DNA of 64,000 bases from assembly GCA_002811645.1 (NCBI GenBank), contig PDIP01000260.1, forward strand, positions 1-64,000, written 5' to 3'. Numbering within the stretch: position 1 is the first letter of the stretch; the number at the start of each line of letters is the position of its first letter. A program made the translations under genes and the position numbers. This stretch comes from Corallochytrium limacisporum. Its lineage: Eukaryota; Opisthokonta. Below are positions 41,401 to 48,134 of the stretch, in pieces. The notes beneath the pieces are model-generated. The model searched no databases. It was not told the origin of the DNA and saw only the letters and a program-made list of their open reading frames with translations.

Positions 41401-41588
41401 CTGTAGTATTCTTCGTAAATATCTGGTGGTGGTCCGCGAGATTTGGAGGACCGAATAGGACTGGACCTGTCATCCCGAACGGGAGAGCGAGATCTCTCGC
41501 GTGGTGCAGGATCTCCACCTCCCGAAGGGCCTGCCTCGTAGTCCGGAGACACCGACCTGCGGGGTCGGGATGAATCTCCTGCATCCAT
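38496..41588 (-). CDS. SRRT: ARS2/Serrate homologue (SRRT), nuclear cap-complex RNA effector
   Basis: The 1030-residue protein has the ARS2 layout. An Arg/Asp/Gly-rich, largely disordered N-terminus (about 1-270; RDRDRDRDRGDRR) is followed by a conserved helical region around FTRWINSNTF and RFERHFEEALFKDLY. The core contains an RRM-like part (RTLILRNVPGVQGI). A C2H2-type zinc finger lies at about 880-905 (FVCVHCDKAFAGAQFVVKHI, then RNMH). A glycine/arginine-rich tail (RGRGRGRGGRG) ends in an acidic short peptide. ARS2 bridges the cap-binding complex to RNA decay, 3' end processing and microRNA machinery. The start is the first ATG. The RG-rich tail creates long spurious open frames on the opposite strand. 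Confidence 0.9.
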   Translation of the reverse strand: MDAGDSSRPRRSVSPDYEAGPSGGGDPAPRERSRSPVRDDRSSPIRSSKSRGPPPDIYEEYYREQERDRDRDRDRDRGDRRGGRRGGRRDRDDYYDDRMYDRRGPPPNRRGGGRYENYRSGPPPPHRRGPPPPMRGDAYDDRRGGYYRDPWDRRGPPPPRGGYDDDFYRDPRDMPPHGGYHDHGPPARRGYDERSYDDYRDSRRDRDRERDDRGPPPRDRRERGGRDGPRSSRLEGRLDMSARDERPRASSRERVVSREGRRTKRQKRAALDHIYSFTRWINSNTFQEMLAGGTVVGDKDSEEAKTQYEKYRRERIGQSVLARFERHFEEALFKDLYAPDHSQLEELKATTSTEANGSTESVGAEENGAELQEITKKLGDVFNGEDGERRKKETADRTNRGLIAFRKMQEKDVFAGDEFCLDGDNIFNSQVFGLQLLDLYDGVEHSPDLSEVRRLDAEASNWNNKVTTRPVEEQDKEGEDDENEDGVAAGTADGGNKDKATDAGAAPSSREQKQKYAFIKDQLNILYPSRTLILRNVPGVQGIDAMHRLGKGLDGLLRISESSPTYYTSAMARDVWFVFGKGSDLQARAEDIRRRLEDLGRSADIVVEIWTPRLNPKFVHASANREVLMAEHILAAIELIQAMDGRAGIEQSLQDIVSVLTEDFLAEMSTLAKQAQTEREAKEAKERERRLRFGTEKAASGAPAADDGAAPTDGTVDIASTDEPAEEGSVAASTFTLASKEMVRAMDTLCVYLRVVHNFDFYACRQCSSLEDLHFRHGLVHLRSVYYGKDTEEALSASASGPVTNKSVSSVQTNPMPSNAGVFLDRLQDFVRSQRTAEEVAVWTGAASLDAGTSPTLNELQTYAEDRILQGRRFMRIEDGGRFVCVHCDKAFAGAQFVVKHIRNMHKGFVDRVRSLAAMLLNYACNPSTAAPFSDVNMASSAFGHGALRPGSKAGEGGEEDDDGRESSFRERRGGRGGRGFRGRGRGRGRGGRGHRGAGGNHGLGGDSGRSVLEYYDLDAPPKVDASDFL

Positions 41589-42565
41589 ATTTTGGGTGTG
41601 TTTGATTTTATTTTCCTTAAGATGTGCTCCAAAATAAACTCACCAAACTCAGAATCCCATCTGCGGATGAGTCTCGAGTTCTGTGTTTTCGGCGATAATA
41701 TTCTTTAACAAAAGTTCAACACATACTCTGTTCAGAACCTTCGCGGTATGGATCTGCTAGAAAAGGTTATGTCCTCTCAACATGAATGTAGTACACCAAC
41801 AGAGCTGCTTCTAAAGTACCAACTGCGAACGTATGCCCGTTTTGCAGTTGCACTTGTCGGGCAACCGTACAGGATTTTGCAGCCTGCAATGTGTCCCCTC
41901 CATACCCTCCCTTCAGCCTCTGAGCCCTTGTGAAGGGCAGATAGTATAAAAGGGCCAAAAGGGCGGGGAGAGGGAAAGTCACATGGACCGCGCAATCCGG
42001 GCCTTCCACCTCTCGGACACCAGATCCCAGCGAGTACGCCTAAGGAGGCATGTTTGACCCTTTGGCCAGCAAGACATTCCTGCTAAGCCAGGCCGGCCTA
42101 CGACTGATGGGTTCACAAACTAGCTGGCAAGGAATTCAAATGGGTGGTGCAAGCTTGACCCTTCACCTTAGGCAAGGGCTGTTGAAAGTAAAGGAAACCA
42201 TTCCAAGCATGATGTATGCAATGCTCAATCAAACGTACAACGTAGCCCGACACCGCCAAAGGCAACGATCCCACCTTGAGATCCGTCATAAATCGGCCCC
42301 CGAGCTCTGTTCGTAATGACCCGACTCGGCTAGCCTTTGGCGCGAATTGTTCTCCTTACGAGCGAGGCGAGGAGGAGGGAGGGCACCGGGTGAGTCTCAC
42401 CAAAGAAGTCACAGCCCCCGAATGGCAAGTAGGAAACATTGGTATTTCAAGCATGTGAATTGAGAGCATACCAAAGTCCAATCACGCATAGTGACCTGTT
42501 TGCTACGAACTTTAAAAGGTTAACACACGAGTGATGCTGTCTAACAATATGAAACATGGGGTAGG
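41589..42565. promoter_or_regulatory. Divergent region between ARS2 and SIM-protein genes
   Basis: About 1 kb holding both promoters. A good TATA box, TATAAAAG, lies at 41945-41952 on the plus strand. Short open frames at 41748-41933 and 42050-42316 start with ATG, but their products have no recognisable family and I do not call them. A short upstream ORF (42549-42569) overlaps the next gene's start. Confidence 0.4.
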
Positions 42566-42569
42566 ATGA
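42549..42569 (+). promoter_or_regulatory. uORF overlapping the start of the next gene (ATGA)
   Basis: A six-codon upstream ORF ends with TGA at 42567-42569, sharing bases with the main ATG at 42566-42568. This arrangement would permit termination-coupled reinitiation and limit translation of the downstream protein. It is seen directly in sequence; the regulatory effect is inference. Confidence 0.4.
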
Positions 42570-45415
42570 ACGACAAAGGCAAGCGTCCTGCACAGGGAGG
42601 TTATGAGGACCAGGAAGTAATTGATCTTACAAGTACGGTAGAAAGCACACAGCGTTCGTACCCATCTTCACCAAAACCAAACGAATCACAGGTAATTATA
42701 ATAACTAGTGACTCAGACTCAGAGGACGAAGCTAGCCCACAGACCTGTACTCCCGCAGCCCGAGGGTACACGACTTCAGATTTGACGTCTTCAACGTCAA
42801 CGGAGAAGAAATACATTCCACGCATTTTATTGAGAGGCTCAGAGAAGATTTCAGAACCTGTAGGCACGAATAAGCGTCCACTGCTTTTGGGATCCTCGTC
42901 AGAAGACGACATGCCTTCTCAAAGTCGCAGCTCAGTGATAAAGAAGTGGAGGAATAGTAAAGAAAACCAGCATGAAGATACAAACTTTCCAGGCAGAAAG
43001 CTTGGGCAGAGAGTTCGGAAGGCTGGAGGACCTCTCCATCAACTTCAAACGGAACATGCAGAGCGGAACCACATTAGCATGTTCGAAGATGACGTCAGGG
43101 CAAAGAAAACGGTGACCACCGTGGTCAAGAATAGAAAGCAAACTGCAAAACCTAAACCTACGGAAGCGAGCTTTATCTTGCAAGACAAGCCAGAGAATCG
43201 GGCAAAACACCGCATTCTGCGATTTGATCCAAAGCATCACTGTACCATAAGCGAATGCTTTTTTGCTAGGGAACTGTTTTCAATCCTGAAGGACCAGAAC
43301 GACAAGAACAAACCGCACATGGCGTGGGCAAGTCCGCATGTCAAGGTGAGAATATCTGCTGGGGCACAAGTAAACCAGGATTTCCAATCACCTAGAAATC
43401 CCACCCAACCTATCGCCATGGACAAGAAATCCCCACTGGCACGCTACAGAGTAACGCGTGTTGGAACACCAAAAACGCAGGTGCCTCCTGTGCGGAGAGG
43501 GCCACCTCCATTTCGTGGTGCATCTGCAGCAGTATATGAGCAGCATTTGATTCCGGAAACCGATGCTGTGTTTTCAAAGGGGTCTTTGCAAAGGGCTGAA
43601 CTAGCGGCGCGTAGAGAATTTGACAGCAGATCGACTGGCGCAAGAGCATCAGGAGGACGAGGTCCCAGCAGTGCTCACCGGTTCATCTCTTCGTCCTCAA
43701 ATCTCGCCAATGCTCAAGATCGGCTGGAGAGCATCCAAATCCTACAGAAGACAATGCCGAAGGATATTAAGTTTGCTGTCCATAGACATCATTCACATTT
43801 GCTTGACTTTTTTGAAAACGAAATCGGTCACAATCGAAAGCCCACCATGTTGGCATACCGATCTGTAGTGGATGTTCTCTTCCACCCGGAAACTCATCCG
43901 GCCCTTGTGCAGAGAGCTTTCACATGTCTTGGGCAGGTGGCAGAGTACCACGCTGAGAGAGCAAACGATTTTGTCGACTGGACGGAAGACTCACGCCTTG
44001 AGACGTACAGGAACAGTATAGAGCAAGGTACGAGTCCAGCTAGTGGGGTTGATCGCGTGCACCGGCGGAAGTTTGGAAGCCTGGACAAACGGTTTGGTCG
44101 CTTGTGGTCTTGCATCCGTGGCCTTCGGTACTATGACAATGCATCGATGCCGCCCATTGTTCACATGCAGCAGTTTCTTGACCATGCCCTGACCATATGC
44201 TGTAGACAATACATTGCCGTGCTCAGTCAAGGAGGCAGCCCCCGCGAATGCCTCTGGGAAGCAGTTCTACGGGAAGGTCAGGAGGACAGAATCCACACCG
44301 ACGAGGTTCGATCTGGAGTGTCCTGCATCATCGACTTGTATAAGGACCTCATCGTAAGATCATGTGAGACAATAGCCAGGAAGTCAAATGCTGAAGATTC
44401 GGATGCACAGAATGAGGAACCTGAGGAATCCTCGATTGACCCAGAGAATCCAACTAGCACATGGCTTGACTACCATCAAAAGGACGATGACGATGTCTCT
44501 GAGCGCAGCTGTCGTCTCTATGCCAGAGCGTTCTGCCTTGCCTTCCATTGCATTGACAAGCGGCCGATAAGTTTATCTCGAGACCACTACGTCCAGGAGG
44601 ATTGGAGTCGATTTGGACGCGATCACATTCGCAGCGTCTACGAGCAGCACTTGTCCTATATTAGCGCTAGGCCAATCGAGGAGGGCAACCAGCGGTTTCG
44701 ATTTGGTCTGGCCCATCGCAAGTTTGTGGAGACCATTCCCTGTCCACATCTGCGTCTATTAATTTGTGACATGCGGCTCTCGTCACTGGCACACGCTTTG
44801 CCACCGTCGACTACGAGCAGTCGGCGCCAGAGCACCTCCTCTCATGAACCTGTGGCCACTTGGCTCGACCCGGAGATCATTATTTCAGAGCCCTCCTTTA
44901 CCAAGCTGTACAAATTGGTGCCTGCCCTCATCAACTACTTTGGTCGCGAGAGCCCGAATCAACTGCACGAAGTTGTTTGGCTAACGCACATCTGTCTGCG
45001 TGAGCTCTTTATGGGCATATGTACGCACGATGATCCGCTGGTGTCTATGTTTGACCAGGACGAAGAACATGTGATTTCCAAAAGCAAGTCACAGTACCCT
45101 GCCACGGATGTCAGTGGTCACAGTGAGCACTCAAACATTTTTACGCCAGTGAACTCACAGCAGTCTCACATAAGTGAATGCTGTGATAGGGCCCTGCCAA
45201 CACCTCGCCGTGACAGTGATATTCGTGAACTTCGGCGTATTGCAACGCGCACAGATCGCAAGTCCTTGTGCTGCTGGCGTGGTCTGCGGACCGCAGTCGA
45301 AGGGGCCTACGCAGTTTCAGGGACGGAGCCGTCCATAGACGAACGTATGAGCGAGGAACTGCTTGTCTTTTGCGAGGAGCTTATGCATTTCACCGTGGGT
45401 AGAAGCAATCTTTGA
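42566..45415 (+). CDS. Nuclear protein with SUMO-interacting motifs, helical C-terminus
   Basis: The 949-residue protein has two SUMO-interacting-type motifs near the N-terminus: EVIDLTS at about 17-23, and VIIITSDSDSEDE at about 43-55, where the acidic serine stretch is typical of phospho-regulated SIMs. A long basic, disordered region follows to about residue 380. The C-terminal 550 residues look all-helical (LEVVRxL-like repeats, many Cys and His scattered). That architecture, SIMs plus a helical tail, is reminiscent of SLF2/Nse6-type SMC5/6 loaders, but I could not confirm a family. Its stop is 34 bp from the convergent glycosyltransferase gene. Function is unassigned beyond probable SUMO binding. 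Confidence 0.7.
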   Translation: MNDKGKRPAQGGYEDQEVIDLTSTVESTQRSYPSSPKPNESQVIIITSDSDSEDEASPQTCTPAARGYTTSDLTSSTSTEKKYIPRILLRGSEKISEPVGTNKRPLLLGSSSEDDMPSQSRSSVIKKWRNSKENQHEDTNFPGRKLGQRVRKAGGPLHQLQTEHAERNHISMFEDDVRAKKTVTTVVKNRKQTAKPKPTEASFILQDKPENRAKHRILRFDPKHHCTISECFFARELFSILKDQNDKNKPHMAWASPHVKVRISAGAQVNQDFQSPRNPTQPIAMDKKSPLARYRVTRVGTPKTQVPPVRRGPPPFRGASAAVYEQHLIPETDAVFSKGSLQRAELAARREFDSRSTGARASGGRGPSSAHRFISSSSNLANAQDRLESIQILQKTMPKDIKFAVHRHHSHLLDFFENEIGHNRKPTMLAYRSVVDVLFHPETHPALVQRAFTCLGQVAEYHAERANDFVDWTEDSRLETYRNSIEQGTSPASGVDRVHRRKFGSLDKRFGRLWSCIRGLRYYDNASMPPIVHMQQFLDHALTICCRQYIAVLSQGGSPRECLWEAVLREGQEDRIHTDEVRSGVSCIIDLYKDLIVRSCETIARKSNAEDSDAQNEEPEESSIDPENPTSTWLDYHQKDDDDVSERSCRLYARAFCLAFHCIDKRPISLSRDHYVQEDWSRFGRDHIRSVYEQHLSYISARPIEEGNQRFRFGLAHRKFVETIPCPHLRLLICDMRLSSLAHALPPSTTSSRRQSTSSHEPVATWLDPEIIISEPSFTKLYKLVPALINYFGRESPNQLHEVVWLTHICLRELFMGICTHDDPLVSMFDQDEEHVISKSKSQYPATDVSGHSEHSNIFTPVNSQQSHISECCDRALPTPRRDSDIRELRRIATRTDRKSLCCWRGLRTAVEGAYAVSGTEPSIDERMSEELLVFCEELMHFTVGRSNL

Positions 45416-45449
45416 CTGCTTGTAGAAATATACTGACAAATCTAGGTGT

Positions 45450-47510
45450 TCAATTGATTGACAAGTCTTCGCTGGCCACACACTGCAATCGACCGTCAGG
45501 TTCCTGCTGCACGTAGAGGGCGCCCATAGCCTGCAGACCTGCTCTCAAGGCCATAAACCGTTTCATGCCATTTGGATCGTCCTCACGGGAACGGTAGTAC
45601 TGGTACCATTCTTGTGCAATACCGCGTAGGTCAGCCTGCTCGGTGTCCCCGTTCCCGCCGAGGGCAACCCATGCTACATCAGAAGTGATGCTTGCGGCTG
45701 AATTCCCGCCGTCCGCAGCGGTAAGCAAAGTTTCTACATCCACCACTAGTGCCCTCTTCTTTGTCTCCCCTGGACCATGGCTATCAATGGCCTGCGGCAG
45801 ATCCGCGAGGATTTGACGCATTCCCACGTCGTCACTAGCTGTGATACGGTTCCACAATCGGTGCATGATAAATTCATGGGCCGGCGAGGCCGTGTTCGAC
45901 AAATCTGCATCGTCATCGACTTCTTTTTGATAGCTTGTCGAGTGCAGCCAGAGAAGACGGTCACTAACGTCGGCATTGAACACCATCGAGGCCGGCGGGG
46001 TCACTTGCTTCATGCCGGCCGTGAACGGCAGGAACACACCATCAGTTCCAACAGCTACCATGTTTGGCGTGATTTGCATAATCTGGCTATTATACTGGAC
46101 TCGTTCGCCGCGCAGCAGGTGCCCCAAAAATGCCCATTTCGTCTGTGACAAAGTGGTCACTGGTTCACTATCGACATCCTTTGACTGATCCATCCAAGGG
46201 TAGGTGGCCCCCATCTTCTTTGGCTCCTGAATATCCAACCAGTCGTCACGATATACCCTGCCGCCGTATGCCAGATGTTCCGGGTTTGGTGTATAGAAGA
46301 CCGGGTAGTTCCAGATTGACAAAATTCTGAAACTTTGTTTGTCCAGTGCGTGAAAGATGATGCCAAACTCTTCTGGCTCATGTCCATTCTTCTCCTGACT
46401 GTTCCGTACTGCCATAAGGCTGCAGTAGAGATTCAGTGCCAGAGGCAGCCATTCCTTGTTCACGGGAATTACCACGACTTGGTTCCCGGCCTTCTCCTCA
46501 ATCTTCTTCTCCTTGCCATAGTAGTCCGTAGCATCGTAGGGCAAGGCTTCATAAAGCACCAATACCACATTTCTATTCCTCGGGTTAAACTCACCGTTGT
46601 CACTGAGTACCAGTGCAGTAGAGTCTGTCTTGCCACGCCGGTGAAACTCACCCTCCGCAAGTTTCTTGCTGTGATCGGTGAGCATGCGTTTTTTCGAAGC
46701 AAACGCCTTGCCGTGATTAAAGTGGAATGGAGCTAGAGTAGGTGTAAGGTCCACCGTTGTGACGCTGTCATCTCGCAAGAAATGCGCAACGAACCAATTG
46801 TCCCCGCGCACGCGGCCGATCAGCACCGGTGGCATGGTCAGTTGCTGAGCTGTCCGAGTGGTGAGCAGGTAGTAATCAATGCCATAGACTGAGTGGAGAT
46901 CGTCTGAAGTGTAATGCGTACCTCGATCTGTGAGGTCAAGCATGCGCTGGTAGACTCGGGATCCAATGGAAGACCACATCCTTGGATCTGCCTCAAAGTC
47001 ACGACGCTGGCCAACTGCGAGGAACTGATCAAACTCCGCAAGTAATTTTTCTGTTACAGTAACCACATCCTGTGGGAAGACAATGTCCGAATTGGTATAC
47101 ATTACCGCGGACGACTTGGAAAACGCGGCAACACCCTTGATAACGCAATCCCACCGGGGGGCTCCGATGGTGCCATCCGTACAAGGGACCGGCATGCACG
47201 CAAACCTGTTCGCGTAGGACGTTCCTACTCTCTGTTGCTGGTCTAAGGCAGGGATCAGCACCTCGTTCAGGTACGCACAGGTCGGCTGCGATCCGTACCC
47301 GAGGACAGCGACACGGTCTCCAAGTTCCAGCCACGAAGTCACCGCCGCAACAAGGGCGGTGTCCTGAGGACGCACGACTCTTAAATCATGATCTAGTGGA
47401 AAGGGCGCGACTTCCTTTAGAACGGAAGTTATCGTCAGGAGTGGGCCCTGTTTACCCCAGACGGCGCCCATGCAAAGACACCACAAAAAGGCCAGCCTCA
47501 GCAATGCCAT
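45450..47510 (-). CDS. Secretory-pathway glycosyltransferase-like protein, two GT-A-type domains
   Basis: The 686-residue protein begins with a signal peptide (MALLRLAFLWCLCMGAVWG). The first half (about 40-300) has GT-A character, with AVMYTNSDIVFPQDVV carrying an N-S-D142 triplet at the position of a metal-binding DxD. The second half (about 330-560) resembles the nucleotide-diphospho-sugar transferase family (GT77/DUF271 type): VVVIPVNKEWLPLALNLYCS and FRILSIWNYPVFYTPNP match its opening strands. The expected DxD of that second domain is replaced by VQYNSQIMQITPN, so it may be inactive. No membrane helix other than the signal is seen, so it may be lumenal or secreted. It lies just downstream of another glycosyltransferase-like gene on the same strand. 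Donor and acceptor are unknown. Confidence 0.6.
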   Translation of the reverse strand: MALLRLAFLWCLCMGAVWGKQGPLLTITSVLKEVAPFPLDHDLRVVRPQDTALVAAVTSWLELGDRVAVLGYGSQPTCAYLNEVLIPALDQQQRVGTSYANRFACMPVPCTDGTIGAPRWDCVIKGVAAFSKSSAVMYTNSDIVFPQDVVTVTEKLLAEFDQFLAVGQRRDFEADPRMWSSIGSRVYQRMLDLTDRGTHYTSDDLHSVYGIDYYLLTTRTAQQLTMPPVLIGRVRGDNWFVAHFLRDDSVTTVDLTPTLAPFHFNHGKAFASKKRMLTDHSKKLAEGEFHRRGKTDSTALVLSDNGEFNPRNRNVVLVLYEALPYDATDYYGKEKKIEEKAGNQVVVIPVNKEWLPLALNLYCSLMAVRNSQEKNGHEPEEFGIIFHALDKQSFRILSIWNYPVFYTPNPEHLAYGGRVYRDDWLDIQEPKKMGATYPWMDQSKDVDSEPVTTLSQTKWAFLGHLLRGERVQYNSQIMQITPNMVAVGTDGVFLPFTAGMKQVTPPASMVFNADVSDRLLWLHSTSYQKEVDDDADLSNTASPAHEFIMHRLWNRITASDDVGMRQILADLPQAIDSHGPGETKKRALVVDVETLLTAADGGNSAASITSDVAWVALGGNGDTEQADLRGIAQEWYQYYRSREDDPNGMKRFMALRAGLQAMGALYVQQEPDGRLQCVASEDLSIN

Positions 47511-48134
47511 ATTGCCCTAATCTGGGTTTAGCTCTGTAGTGCTCCCTGTTCAAGATCACATCTTTACGTTCTCCTGTCCGTCTATGAAATTGCGTTCCTT
47601 TACAACAGATCACAGCCAAATGAGCGCGTCTTTATCCTTGTTGGGCCTAGGTTTGGAAATACCAACTGATGCCACGCCCGGCCGTACCAAGAGACGAGTG
47701 TCGGGCGGCAAGGTGCCAACGGTTTCTCTCACCCGCCCCCCCCCTTTCCGCGGGGACCTGCTATACAAAAAGACTCCCAAATTATGACGATTGGTGTCGC
47801 TTGTGCCCTCTCTGCGGCCCGATTACGCGGCTGGACCCTCCGTACTTGTCGTCGGCCAGCTGGTACGAGTGCTGCGCTGGTGATCGGACAATAGGGACCA
47901 TTCTGGACACCATGACATAGAGGGTAACCATCTTCCACCCGTTGTAGTGGCGAAGACTGGATGATTGTCATTGGCCGTCTCTTTTGTCAATATGTTTATG
48001 TTAGTCACACCAAATAGGTGGGAGTTTATTGTGAACGCTGAGCCTTCGCGATATTTCCATTGCTGCACAACTGCTATCCAAAGTTCAACCGCATCCGGAG
48101 GACTGCCTCAAAAGTAGACTCTGCTCGAAAGGCT
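47511..48134. other. Intergenic spacer between the two glycosyltransferase-like genes
   Basis: It holds the probable promoter of the 45450-47510 gene and the 3' end of the upstream gene. A C9 run lies near 47732. No coding signal is credible. Confidence 0.35.

Noticed and set aside
40015-41632. Long open frames opposite ARS2 on the plus strand and in other frames on the minus strand
   Set aside because: They are shadows of the Arg/Asp/Gly-rich and Ser-rich ARS2 coding sequence.
41748-41933. 61-codon ATG frame (MDLLEKV...) in the ARS2/SIM-gene spacer
   Set aside because: The first 40 residues look moderately protein-like, but no family, intron or conserved feature supports it.
42050-42316. 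88-codon ATG frame downstream of a TATA box
   Set aside because: No domain or codon-quality support; it may simply lie in the 5' leader of the SIM-protein gene.
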